Shown here: piece after piece, positions 32,920 to 43,341 of the stretch
Layout of the letters: each line of letters starts with the position of its first letter
Numbering within the stretch: the stretch's first letter is position 1
DNA from: Gnetum montanum
Taxonomy: Eukaryota; Streptophyta; Gnetopsida; Gnetales; Gnetaceae
DNA length: 49,508 nt
Reading direction: 5' to 3'
NCBI GenBank assembly: GCA_015680685.1
Contig: MNCI01007777.1
Span: 1-49,508, forward strand
Position numbers and translations under genes: made by a program
Notes under the pieces: model-generated
Database searches by the model: none
Told to the model about the DNA's origin: nothing
The model's input: only the letters and a program-made list of their open reading frames with translations

Positions 32920-35021
32920 GTTGTTGACCATATAGTTTAACCCTGTATCCATGCAAGGGCCGTGTTGGAGAGAAACAGAAACAGGGTGCCCTAAACAGTC
33001 TGGTCAATCAAAGAGGGACTTAATTGGTGTAACTTAACCTTTCGTAACGTTTGTTTTGGAAACGATGTATGCAAAGTGAAGTGATGATCAACAAATGTAA
33101 AACAATGAAACATAGTGCAAAATACGATGATAGTAAACAAATAAAAAAATAGACTTGGGTGAGAAAGTGCACCACCCCAAGGTCGTAGATCTAATCTTTG
33201 TTTTGTTGGAAGGTGTACAACTGATTATGCAACATTAGAGAGGCACAGCTTACAATGAAGTAGTATGGTCGCGGGTGCCTGAGCTATAGTCAATAGCTTG
33301 CTACTTAGGATTCTTCTACTTGCCAATTCGCTCGCCAAGGTGCCAAAATGCTAGACCCACAAAAGGATGTCTGGAGTCAACCAAAATGTTCAAAGCCAAC
33401 CAAAATGCTAAAAATGCCAACTATGCTATCCAAAAGCCAACTCAAAAGCCAACCCCTTGAACATTGTTCACTAGGCTATTTATAGGGCTAGGAGTAGGAG
33501 AAAAATGTGGTCTAGATGCCACATGTCCTAGGCCTCACAAGGTGAAAACATGGTTGTGCTATGTAGGTGTGTGATGCTAGATGTGAACCCTATTACGCTA
33601 TGACCATAATACTGAAACTAGTTGTGCCAAAATCCAAAAAGCATACTAACAATGAAAGCAAAATGAAGCCTATGCTCTAGGACTACACCTTCCCCACGCT
33701 TACGAGTAGGATCAAGCATAGGAACAATTTTGGGGATTGACCAATGGTATGCAAGATGAAGCAAACTTGTTGATTTTGTCCGTTGAAGAGGTGCCAAGGT
33801 GAGAATGATCATTGTCAACAATTTTTGGAGCTAACTGAAGATGTCTTGACGAATCCATGTAAGTGTTGCATTACTTACACTGTCCAGCATGTTGGCATAG
33901 CATAAGTGACTGCACGCTACACTGTGCTACGCTATGTAGCGTAGCATAGCATAGCCACCGGTCTTGAAAGAAGTCTTGGCAAAAAGCGGAGAGCATCTGT
34001 CTAAGGCTTAGTTAGGTAAGCAATTGTAACTTTGTCTTTCATGCTAGAAAGCTTTCGGACCTACTAAGTTCATCCTTGGGGTATTTTGTTATTTTGCATC
34101 CTCGCTATGCTATGCTATGCTATGTAGCATAGCATAGCACAGTAGCCAATATGACATGCATCCTTGTTTGGTCTACAGTGTTTTATGAAGAAAATTTTCT
34201 TGACGTTTGAGGGCTAAGTGGGATAGGTAGTTTTGGAGGTCGAAGCATTGCCAAGTGCAATCCTCTTATTGAAACCACTTGGCAAAGAGGCCTTTGTGCA
34301 TTCTGTCCTAACTATGCTGTGCTACACTACATAGCGTAGCACCCCATGTTGGTTGAATCCTAACTCATTTTTGCAAATATTTTGTTGTAGGATGTTTGTC
34401 ATGTCTTGGTGTGTCAACAGAGTAAGCTTGTTTAATGGTCGAAGCAGGGGCAAGTGCTTTTACTCTATTGAAGCTATCTGAGTAGGAGTGTTGTTGAAGT
34501 ATATCCCCACTATGATGTGCTACGCTATGTAGCATAGCACAACGTAGCGCTCAGATTGAGATAATGCTTGACAAAATTTTCCACATTTGATTGCACCATA
34601 TCACTCATCTTTTAAGGATGAAATAGGGTAGATGCTCTGGAAGACTTGCTTGTTATCAACTTGCATCTTGGATGTCTAATTGGTCTCCTCAAGGCTTTCT
34701 ATGCTACACAACATAGAATAGCATAGCATATTTCTCTATTAGAAAACTTACTAAACTATTTAGCTCATATTGAACACTTTTGGCAACTCCTAGGATGGTC
34801 TCTGGATAGATTGTCAGCTAGGTCAATTATCTAGTTGGGCAGGCTGGAGAGTCCAGCAAACCTGTCAGCCCTGGAGATAGAAAACTTGCTAGACTATGCA
34901 ATCTACCCTTAGTGCCTACACTATCCTAACGACCCATCATGATGTTGCACTTGTGAAAATCCTTGCTCAAATTTCAAGACTCTGCTGAAGCATCAAGGTC
35001 CTGAAATTTCATGGTGTTTCA
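32920..35021 (-). repeat. 3' LTR of element D
   Basis: Left end TTGTTGACC (about 32920), right end GTGTTTCA at 35014-35021, about 2.1 kb. Longer than its relatives because of an array of about 195-bp units, each with a palindrome (33926-34730). The left part resembles LTR B (TTGGAGAGA.ACAG and following). Confidence 0.7.
33926..34730. repeat. array of palindromes spaced about 195 bp in LTR D
   Basis: Palindromes: 33926-33945 (GCTACGCTATGTAGCGTAGC, 9-bp arms), 34108-34139 (15-bp arms of GCTAT repeats), 34321-34340, 34519-34538 and a weaker one near 34699-34730. Centres are about 188, 207, 198 and 185 bp apart. Between them, phrases such as 'gtcgaagca...gcaagtgc' near 34240 and 34440 recur, showing eroded tandem units. 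Confidence 0.8.
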
Positions 35022-35035
35022 ATGGTTTCTCTTTG
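35022..35035 (-). promoter_or_regulatory. polypurine tract of element D
   Basis: Minus strand CAAAGAGAAACCAT abutting the 3' LTR; counterpart of 23087-23100. Confidence 0.55.
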
Positions 35036-36734
35036 TTGACATCTGGAGGATCTGCTTGAGAGACGTTGACAAAGAATATGAAACACTATGAAAAGAAAAA
35101 TGCTAACATTGCTCTCTAGTGGTCCCTGAGATGTCTCTTTGCCACACTTGGAAGTATTGGGATAGTTGAGTAAGGGAAGGGGACAAGGATGGACTTGAGG
35201 GGACAAGTTCGAAGAAGGAAAAGGAAAATATGTAACATAGTGTGGCCCCTCGTCGAAATGCTTGTGAGGGAGTCAACATGTGCATGGGCATCCTTCTTTG
35301 TTAGCCTTTTTTGACCTCTCCTCAGAGTGCTTAGAGATGATTTTTTTGAATCAACTATGGTGCCATTTGTTTTTTTTTTGAGTTATTTTGATCGTTTGCA
35401 TTTTTTATGTTCTTTCTTCTGCTGTTCAGCCACGTTCACTTGCAGAAAATCTTGTTGTTGTAGGACAGGTGTTTCCTCCCCTAGATAAGTTGTGTTACAT
35501 CCACATGGGGCTTTGACATACCTACAAATGCTTCCATGAGGCAAGTTGCGTTACACTCATCATGGACTTGGCAGTTGGGCATGTGGGAGGGCTTTATATG
35601 CATCGGGAAATATTTTTAAAGAAGACATGAAAAATTGCAAGTATAAAAGATGAGGTCAAGTTAATTGAGAGGAAAGGCAGGGTGTGCACTCCCAAGTAGC
35701 GAAGCTAGTCAAAACGATCACTTCGGAATGATGTAGTGGCATGCTCTCTTGGCGAAACGCATCTATGAACTATGCCATATTGGCTTGTACCTTGCAAACG
35801 CAATAGAGAGAAAACAAGAAAAATGTAACAATGAAATGAAGTGAGGGAAAAGTCTCATTTGCTTTAGACACTACTGGAGTAGTGAGCATTTTTGCTAAGG
35901 CATGTGATGTCCAAAGCAGGAAGGCTAGCAATGGTTCTAGCAATGACAAATTGAAGAGGTTGGCATTGAAGAGGCTAGGAGCAGTGGTAATGCAAGTGCT
36001 TAGGATTCCTTGCCTAAGGAAAACATCATGTATTCCAGCTACAAGGTGAGAGGCTTAACATCTGAATGGCTCTTGGACTTGAACGATGGAAAAGGCTGGA
36101 GGATGGTAATCTTGTGGGTGAACCACAATAGTGTTGGGCCTCCAGTAGTAGGTGTTGACAGTAAGAGCTACCATTGAGATGAGTGGCTATGGTAGTGGTA
36201 GCTCTAAAAGGTTAGCAGAATGTTAGATGACATCTCTAGAAGGTTAGCAAGATGATAGGGGCAGTGACGCTACATGTGTTCCAGAGGGTCTTTCCTCAAC
36301 AATGTGAACTGCATTCTGGAACTACAACGTCCTAACCCATGTTGTCTAGAAAGTTGGCATTATACACACTCACTTGTTGGTAGGGTCGTGGATGTGGGCT
36401 AGTTAGTGTTGAAGTGCGAACCCAGTTTAAGGTCTTGGTAGACCATCAGATGTGCTAGTTTAAGGTCCTAGTAGATTGTAATGTGCTAGTTTAAGGTCCT
36501 AGCAGATCGCTGTGTTAGCTTAACATCATAGCAAATGATGGATGGGCCAGTTTAATGTCGTAGTGAACTATGCTATGGGTGCCAATTTTACGTCATAGCT
36601 CAAGGATGTGTTGTACCAGTTTATAGTCATAGAGGACTATCTGTGCCAGTTTTACATCATAGTAGATATTCTTTGCTAGGTTTACATCATAGTGGACAAT
36701 GATGCTTACCTTGCTTTATACTTGGTGTAACTCC
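35036..36734 (-). other. 3' untranslated region of element D
   Basis: Between integrase and polypurine tract; no coding region recognised. The part next to the tract matches element B. A minisatellite lies at 36415-36700. Confidence 0.5.
36415..36700. repeat. minisatellite 3' of integrase in element D
   Basis: Seven or so loose copies of 'ctagtttaaggtcctagcagat'-type units (e.g. near 36416, 36455, 36490, 36548, 36610, 36640, 36670), spaced about 30-60 bp. Same family as 24340-24713, 25440-25712 and 40310-40600. Confidence 0.7.
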
Positions 36735-38094
36735 TATGTTAGACATAGTATGGCTTGAGGTACAAATGATTGGTAGGATTCATGAACTCATTGCTGTTCA
36801 TATCAGCTAGTTTGAAGGCCTCATTCTCATAGGCCTTCATAACTATGAAAGGGCCTTCCTAATTTGGTGAGAACTTGTTTACATGTTCACAAATAACCTT
36901 AAGGACTAGGTCCCCTTTTTTGATCGACTGTTGATGTAGACTGTAATGGTGCTTTTGCCACCACTTGTCTTGGTACCACTCAATGCGATCAAGTGTTTGG
37001 GCATGCTCCTCCTCTACGAAGTCAAGGTCAATGATCCTTGACTCATTTTTTTGAGTCTCATTCACAATGCTCGAAAGGATCATCTGAAGTGATGGTACCT
37101 AAAATTTCAGAGGTAACACCATATCAGATCCATAAACAAGGTTGTAAGGAGTTTTACCTATAGCCATTTTGCACGTCGTGCAGTAAGCCCACAATACGTA
37201 GAGGATTTGCTCATGTAATCACCTCTTGCTACTGCTAAGCATCCTTTTGAGCAAGTTGATGATGGCCTTGTTTGTTGCCTCTATTTAAGTGTTTGCTTGT
37301 GAGTAGTATGGCAATGAAAACGAGTGCTTGATGCCAAGGTTGTCACAAAAGGTTTTGGTTTCCACGCTACTAAACTGTGGCTCATTGTCTATCACAATAG
37401 TCATGGGAAGACCATACCTTGTTACTATGTTGTCTATGATAAAGTGGCAAACCTATTGAGATGTAGTCTTCCTTAGGGGAATATCCTCCACCCACTTTGT
37501 AAAGTACTCAGTGGAAGTGATGATGAAGCTATGTCCTGTGCAAGACTTAGGTGTGATGGGTCCTATGATATCTAGTCCCCAACATTGAAATGGCCACGTA
37601 ATTTGTGTAAGGTGCAACTCAGTAGGTGAGACATGTATAAGATTTGCATGATGTTGGCATGTATCACACATCCTAACTTTGGCAAGGAAATCTCGTTCTA
37701 TGCAAGGACAGTAATATCCTAGACATCTGATTTTTGGTGCCATAGCCCTAGGGGCTATGTGTCCCCCACATAGTCCCTCATGGACTTTGTTAACAATTTT
37801 CTGTGCTTCCTCCCCACCAACGCAAGTTAGCAATATCCCATCAAAAGAGCATTTACATAGGCTGTTATCTCCTATAAGGACATATTGCCAGGCTCGCTTT
37901 CGAATTGCATCCTTTTGAGTGGATGTCAAGCTGTGTGGGGGTTCACCATGTTGAAGGTAGGCTTTGATGTTTACATACCATGCTTTGGTATCAGTAGCAC
38001 TAACAGCTGCGATGTGTACTACTTGAGTAATAGGGTCTATGCATTCTATTATCAAAGTGGGCAAGGTAGTAAACATGTGTGGCAGCACATTCAA
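36735..38094 (-). pseudogene. integrase of element D (Tat-like), broken
   Basis: Minus strand. The zinc-binding N-terminus reads VHEGLCGGH and, about 30 residues on, MCDTCQHH (HHCC pattern, near 37800-37640). The catalytic core begins CWGLDIIGPI (first Asp, near 37580), then VIDNEPQF (second Asp, near 37400) and IEATNKAI (Glu, near 37285). The C-terminal part (37083-36735) has KKGDLVLKV and EGPFIVMKAY and ends LKPYYV. Integrase inserts element DNA into the genome, here with a 5-bp duplication as seen for B. Stops at 37453, near 37290 and elsewhere inactivate it. Confidence 0.78.
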
Positions 38095-38454
38095 TGCTAA
38101 AGTGGCTAAGGCATCTGCTATAGTGTTCTCATTGCGGGGCATGTGTTGGATGTTTATTGTTGCAAAATATTTTAGCGAACTCTTTGCCAAGTCACAATAA
38201 GGCTGTAAGTGTGAAGCTTTACAAGTATAGACTTCAGTAATCTGGTTGACAATGAGTTGGGAATCACCTTGGACTACCAAATGTTGGATCTTTAATTTCC
38301 AAGCTGCTAAGAGGCCCCTAAGGAGTCCTTCATACTTAGCTATGTTGTTTGTACAAAGAAATGTAAAATGGTAAGAAAAAGGTCAAATATCCCCAGACGG
38401 GAATGTAATGATAGTAGCAGCACTACCACCTCGCATAGTTGAGGCACTATTGAA
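38095..38454 (-). pseudogene. second, archaeal-like RNase H (aRNH) of element D
   Basis: About 120 residues between the RT-linked RNase H and integrase. Motifs in order: HFNSAS, NNIAKYEG, VVQGDSQLIVNQI and ENTIADALATLA. This is the additional RNase H known from the Tat lineage of plant Ty3/gypsy elements and is the main reason for that assignment. The usual first catalytic Asp (in an FDGS-type motif) is Asn here; the Glu and the two later Asp remain. One in-frame stop follows SGDI at 38383. It would have helped remove RNA from RNA/DNA hybrids during reverse transcription. Confidence 0.75.
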
Positions 38455-39195
38455 ATGCAAAGTAGCTTCTAAGTGTAATGGCATAGGATTAATGCTATTG
38501 ACATTTTCGTTGGGGAACTCTAGCTCTATCATTGCCTGATCTTCGATAGGTAAGGTTGTGAGCTGTGTAGCTATTGCTTGTCCCTTTGTCAATGATTGGA
38601 AAACATAATGCAAATCGAATTCTGTTGTTATAGCTTTCCATTGGGCTATCCTACTACACTCGTATAAATTGGTTGTGATAGCTCGAAGTACATTACTATT
38701 GCATATGATGTTAACTTTGTTGTGGAAGAGGTAATGTCTCCATTTTTTTAGTGCAAACACTAAGGTAAGACAATTTCTTTCTACTTCATCATACTTTTTC
38801 TCATAAGTTATTAGTGCATGGTTCAAGTAATAAACCAAGATTTTAGAGCCGTCATCTTTCTTCTGACATAACAATGCTGCAATAGATGTGTTCGAGGTGG
38901 CAAGGTAGATGTAGAAAGGCTTATCCCTCTATGGTGGGTAAACAGTTGGGAGGTGCAAAATCTCTTTCTTTAGGTTATCGAAGGCTTGTTGACATTGTTC
39001 TATCCACTCGAAGTTGACCCCATTCTTGAGTAGGTGTTGCATGGGACATAACTTATTTGTCAACCTTGCCTTGCAACCCACGCAATTCTTTAAGTTTGGT
39101 AGGCGGTGCTAGGTTAACGATGGCATTGACTTTATCAGGGTCCACTCGTATCCCTGTCTCCGACACTACATACCCTAGCATGCGTCTGATTTTAA
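38455..39195 (-). pseudogene. RT-linked RNase H of element D
   Basis: Open for most of 38874-38383. Readings: ATSNTSIAALLCQKKDDGSKILVYY (broken near 38875), ALITYEKKYDEVERN, LVFALKKWRHYLF and CNSNVLRAI are typical of the RNase H next to Ty3/gypsy RT. Upstream (39195-38900) lies the connection region (FEWIEQCQQAFDNLKKEI). Frameshifts separate it from the RT reading. Confidence 0.7.
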
Positions 39196-40290
39196 CTATG
39201 AAAACATATTTCTTTGGGTTGAGAAATAATGCTTATGATAATGTTTGAGGACTACATCTAGGTTGTTGGGATGATCAATAGCTTCCTTAGACTTGACTGC
39301 TATGTCATCCACGTAATCATTTAGTTTCTCCAAGAGGTAGTCACTAAAAATGTACGTCATAGCTCGTTGATAGGTTGCTCTAGCGTTTTTGAGTCCAAAA
39401 GGCATTATGGTATAACAAAAGATCCCCCAAGGGGTCATGAAAATAGTTTTTAACTGATGCTCTTGGTTTATGCGAATCTGGTTGTAACCTGGGAACCCAT
39501 CCATGAAGGACAGTAAAGAATGACTAGTTGTAGTGTCAATAAGTTGATCAATACTTGGTAATGGGAAGTCATCTTTAATCATTGCTTTGTGTAGATCTCA
39601 AAAGTCTATAAAAATTCGTATACCTCCCATTTTCTTGGAAACTACAACGATGTTTGACACCCACTCCGAGTAATCGACCGCGTGAATGAAACTAGCTTGA
39701 TACAGCTTGGTGATTTCATCACATATAGCTAGTGTGATTTCCAGTTTGATTTTTCAAGCCTTTTGCTTGATTGCCTTGACATGGGAGTATAAGACAATGT
39801 TATGTTGTATGAGCCACGGGTCTAAGCCTGGCATGTCATCATAGGAACATGGAAACACTTTAACATTATCTTGGAGAATCCTAGATATGTCTTTTTGCAT
39901 TTGTGGATCTAGGAGGAAGTTAACTTTTAATGTCTTTATTTCCCCCTTGGATGTAGCTATAGGTATTTTGATGAGAGGGTCCTCAGTCACATCCTTGACC
40001 TCTAAGTCTAAGGCTTGGACTAGATGTTTAGGCCAATATAGGGATGTTTCTAGGGATGCTACGGTGTTGTTAGTAGATGATTCCCAGTCTATTGATTCTA
40101 ATTTTAGGTGTCTTGTAAGCTTGCCATGAGGACCTATTAGGGTTAAAAGCGAATGAAGATCACAGTGCGTGGCCATTTTTGTTAAGCCTACCACAATAAG
40201 AAAAAAGACCAGATCAAGTGATACCTGTTTGAAGCAACAACATGTAATGAATGTTTGTAAAGAAACAATGCGAATTGAAATAGTTGTCAA
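39196..40290 (-). pseudogene. reverse transcriptase of element D
   Basis: Two open pieces (40290-39754 and 39582-39196). The first holds the region before RT (SLLTLIGPHGK, FLLDPQMQKD, YDDMPGLDP). The second holds the palm: DDFPLPSIDQLID, SFMDGFPGYNQIRI, TPWGIFCYTIMPFGLKNA, and the active-site YVDD (NDYVDDIAVKSKEA). The fingers between them (39753-39583) are interrupted by stops. RT copies element RNA into DNA. On the minus strand a CTTTTTTCTTATTGTGGTAG tract shortly before an ATG near 40175 could be an intron acceptor; a spliced intron between protease and RT is known in some Tat/Ogre elements. Confidence 0.8.
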
Positions 40291-40309
40291 CTACTACGCA
40301 AAGTTTGCA

Positions 40310-40600
40310 AGTTGCTAGTTTTAGGTCTTAGCAAACCATAATCATGTACAACTTGTACATCAGAATTTCTAGTTTAAGGTCTTAGCAGACCATTAACAAG
40401 TTTAAAAATGCAAGGGGTGTTAACTTTGCTACTTTAAGGTTGTAGCAGACCTTCATTAGGGTACACTGTAGGTTAGCATCCCCTCTAAATCAGAATCACC
40501 TATTTAAGGTCTTAGCGGACCATTGCTAGGTTGAATCGTTGGTTAAAATTGCTAGTTTAAGGTCTTTACGAACTATGGCCAAGTAGATTTTGTAAAGATA
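40310..40600. repeat. minisatellite 5' of RT in element D
   Basis: Five copies of 'ctagtttaaggtcttagcagacc' or close variants, near 40314, 40374, 40430, 40498 and 40551, spaced about 55-65 bp. Confidence 0.75.
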
Positions 40601-40755
40601 AAGTGACAAGATGGGATAAAATTTTTGGTGGGCCCACCTATTATGTTGTAGATAATCGCTACACTATAGTGGGACTATGGTGCAATAGTGCTATGCTATA
40701 GGGGGTGTCCCGTGTTAATCAGAACATGAAAGTGGTAAGTGTTTTACCGTGTCAA

Positions 40756-41012
40756 CTATAAATAGGGGTTCAACCCTTAGTAAAATTATCATTTTCATTA
40801 TCAGAGCTCACACCCAGAGCGTAACGTGATCGAGTAGAGAGAGTGTAATAGGTGTAGCATAGTAGTTGGTAGAGACAATTCACGAATAAGACAATGGCAC
40901 CCAAAGGCAAACACAAGCATCAAGTACTTGCTAAGGTAGACGAGGTGAAGGACACTCTAGGATGCCTATATAAGGCATGCATTGAGGTGTGAAAGGGGGC
41001 TCCATTAGCTTG
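40756..41012 (+). pseudogene. first exon of an unknown antisense gene next to element D
   Basis: A TATA box CTATAAATA (40756-40764) is followed after about 130 bp by ATG 40894 and the reading MAPKGKHKHQVL, then ACIEV, a stop (TGA where TGG is likely), KGAPLAW and a perfect donor GTAAGT at 41013. Promoter, leader, exon and donor are in the right order and spacing for a plant gene. It is antisense to the retrotransposon D and upstream of its RT. The protein is not recognised. An alternative is the LTR/leader of another element: 'attatcagagct' at 40800-40811 resembles a Met-tRNA primer site. Confidence 0.35.
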
Positions 41013-41419
41013 GTAAGTCGCTACACTATCGTTATTTTCTTTAGGTGATGAATTGAATCAGATTGCTATTGCCATTATTATGGTGATGCTTGCATCCATT
41101 GCCACTATTTTGGTTGTTGTTTTGGTTGCTACGCCATCGTTGTCTCTAGTTGGCCACAACAGCTGTATGGATGCTATGTTATGGCTGCATGCAGTATCGT
41201 CCTAGCCTCCATTGTTAAGAATGATGATTGCCTTGTCATGGGGATTTAGGCAGTTCTAGGCGGCGTAGCGCATGTTTGGCGTAGCATACCACCCTCAGAG
41301 AGGTTTAGTTAGTTGTAAACTTTTTATGGTAGCATGATGCATGTTTAGCGTAGTGTAGCATGAGTTATTTCATGCGGTAAGGTAGGGTTGGGACAGCAGG
41401 GGAATTGTGAAGTCTCTCC
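41013..41419. other. stretch between antisense exon and LTR of C
   Basis: No coding region recognised. It holds several GTAGCGCATG/GGCGTAGC/TTAGCGTAGTG motifs (41268-41360), related to the palindrome cores of LTR D. Confidence 0.35.
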
Positions 41420-42906
41420 TGAAACACCACAAAATTCTAAGTTTAGCACTTCTCCAACAAGGATCGAGCTAAAGTCATGATGCTCCCCACCATGACTGAA
41501 GCTTGATGGCCTCACGGATAGCTTCAAATGGAGTCAAACTGAGCAAGAGATGGTTCCCTGGGATCCATAGAAGACTACAGTGACATCTGGCATCAAACCT
41601 GGCAAATTTTGAGCTCAAAATACTTGGTTTTCACTAAGTATGCATCTTGTACGCTGGCCTATACATGCCCAGCGTATGGCCTAGCATGCAGCAACTTTTG
41701 AGCCTCAAAACCTCATCAAAATATGCCAGAATCGAAGGTATAGACTCCCCAAGACCTTCACCAAGGTCTCCAGCAACTCTCAGGCTCCTGAAAATCAAGT
41801 TTTGGGCTCCAAATAATGGGTTTTCATTCCTGCACGCCCAGCGTGCAGCAACTTCTGGGTCCCAAAAATGAGCCAAAACATCCAGAATTGAGTGTCTAGA
41901 CCCCCCAAGACCTTCACTAAGGTCCCCAAAAGCTCTCAGGCTCCTAAAAATCAAGTTTTGGGCTCCAAATGATGGGTTTTCATTCCTGCATGCCTAGTGT
42001 GTACGCCCAATGTGCACCATCAAGGATCTCTCAAAATAGGCATCCTAGAATAAGATCTCCACCTACAATCGACTCTCAAAGGCAAGGCAATTGTCAGGCA
42101 TCATCCCAGGCTTCCAAAATGAAGATTTAACCTCAAAATGATGCACTTCCATGATCTATACACTGAGCATACATACTCTGCATGCCTAGCATGTACACAC
42201 TAGCATGCAGCACACTGTACAGTTGTAATATTCTTTGCACTCGGGCAACACAACCACATGTCATCCTACCCATAATTTTCTCACCCACGACCACTCATAC
42301 CCTTCCAGATCTGAATCTAATGCCCAAGATCTCATAAAAACCCCAATTTTTCACTAGATCATGGGTTGGAAATTTTTTACAAACGGACAGAAAAAACTGG
42401 ATAAAAAAACACTCAACAAATATCAACCTCTGTACGCTGGGGCATCAGACTTGGACACTGCATTTCCCTGCAATCCAAAACCTACATCTTGCAGCACCCA
42501 TCATCACCCACCGGGGCTAAATGTCTACCTTGTGATTAATCCACAACTGCGTTCTGACCGGTGCACATTGTAATCACTTTTTCAATACAAAACAGTTTAC
42601 ATTTTTGCCCAGATTTATTGCAGTTTTCTTTGTTTTTCCAATTTACGTTTACATTCCAGTTTACATTATTGTGCATGTTTATGTTATGGTTTATGTTTAA
42701 TGTGCATCGTTTACGTACAACCCAACGCATTACATTTGCGTACGTTGGGGAAGTCCTCGTTTGATCCGCGTGCAGACCATTCAAGGCACTCTACCTTCGT
42801 CCATTCCAGCTTGCCCTTAAGCGAAGGTAGAGTCTTTTATGCCTGTCTGTAGATCTCTCGTTGTCTGTTTCATTCCAACCTTGCACTGACGATTTCAGAT
42901 AGTATA
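41420..42906 (+). repeat. 5' LTR of element C (Tat-like)
   Basis: Starts TGAAACACCAC, ends about 42906 four bases before the primer site; 1487 bp. U3 contains a 156-bp tandem repeat (41640-42010) with ACGCT-type palindromes. A 'tacaaacggac' region near 42378 and a 'tcaaggcactctaccttcg' stretch near 42780 resemble other LTRs of the group (compare 29900-29925, inverted). Confidence 0.7.
41640..42010. repeat. tandem repeat of about 156 bp in LTR C
   Basis: About 2.4 copies. 'cagcaactt.tg' occurs at 41689 and 41846; 'aaaatcaagttttgggctcc' at 41791 and 41947; 'gggttttcattcctgca' at about 41818 and 41974. Each unit carries an inverted repeat: TACGCTGG/CCAGCGTA at 41650-41676, CTGCACGC/GCGTGCAG at 41830-41848. 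Confidence 0.8.
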
Positions 42907-42910
42907 GAAA

Positions 42911-42930
42911 ATGGTGCTAGAAGGAGGGCC
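42911..42930 (+). promoter_or_regulatory. candidate primer binding site of element C
   Basis: ATGGTGCTAGAAGGAGGGCC, four bases after the LTR; see 19351-19370 and 29771-29790. Confidence 0.6.
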
Positions 42931-43100
42931 TGACACTCCTTAAACCTACTCTAATCCACTATAGATCTCTTTGGACCTGTTAATTCACCACTCTCTATGC
43001 TTCTGATCTACCATCAATTTCCTCAGATTTACACTTCGTTTGCATAACTCTGATTTCACAACTCCCTGAATCTGCGTCCTGTTCCGCAGCAATCTCAGCG

Positions 43101-43341
43101 TCTACACACTGCCCAGCTTACCTGTACACTGTAGACCCTGTCTACACACTGCCCAACTTACTTTGCACGTTGTAGACCCTGTCTACATGCTACCCTATTT
43201 TCCTGCACGTTGTAGACCCTGTCTACACACTGCCCTATTTTCCTACATGCTGTAGACCCTGTCTACATGCTGCCTTGTTTTCCTGCACGCTGTAGACCCT
43301 ATCTACACATTGCCACCATTTTCACCACGCTGACCACTCTG
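43101..43341. repeat. six-copy 40-bp tandem repeat in the leader of element C
   Basis: Units begin TCTACA at 43101, 43141, 43182, 43222, 43262 and 43302 (period 40-41). Each ends with TGTAGACCC, so TCTACA and TGTAGA can pair within a unit. Units differ mainly at CpG/TpG/CpA positions (GCACGT, GCACGC, ACATGC). From 43320 to 43770 looser CACGCTG/TACGCTG motifs continue. Confidence 0.9.

Noticed and set aside
41634-41954. 106-codon minus-strand open frame
   Set aside because: Produced by the 156-bp tandem repeat of LTR C; the protein is itself a repeat with no domain.
41420-42906. LTR C as the 3' LTR of element A
   Set aside because: It is followed by a primer binding site and a gag start, so it is a 5' LTR; the sequence after it does not match the 'atcat' before LTR A.
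43101-43341. CRISPR-like array (40-bp period)
   Set aside because: No unique spacers: the whole unit repeats, and it lies in a plant retrotransposon leader.
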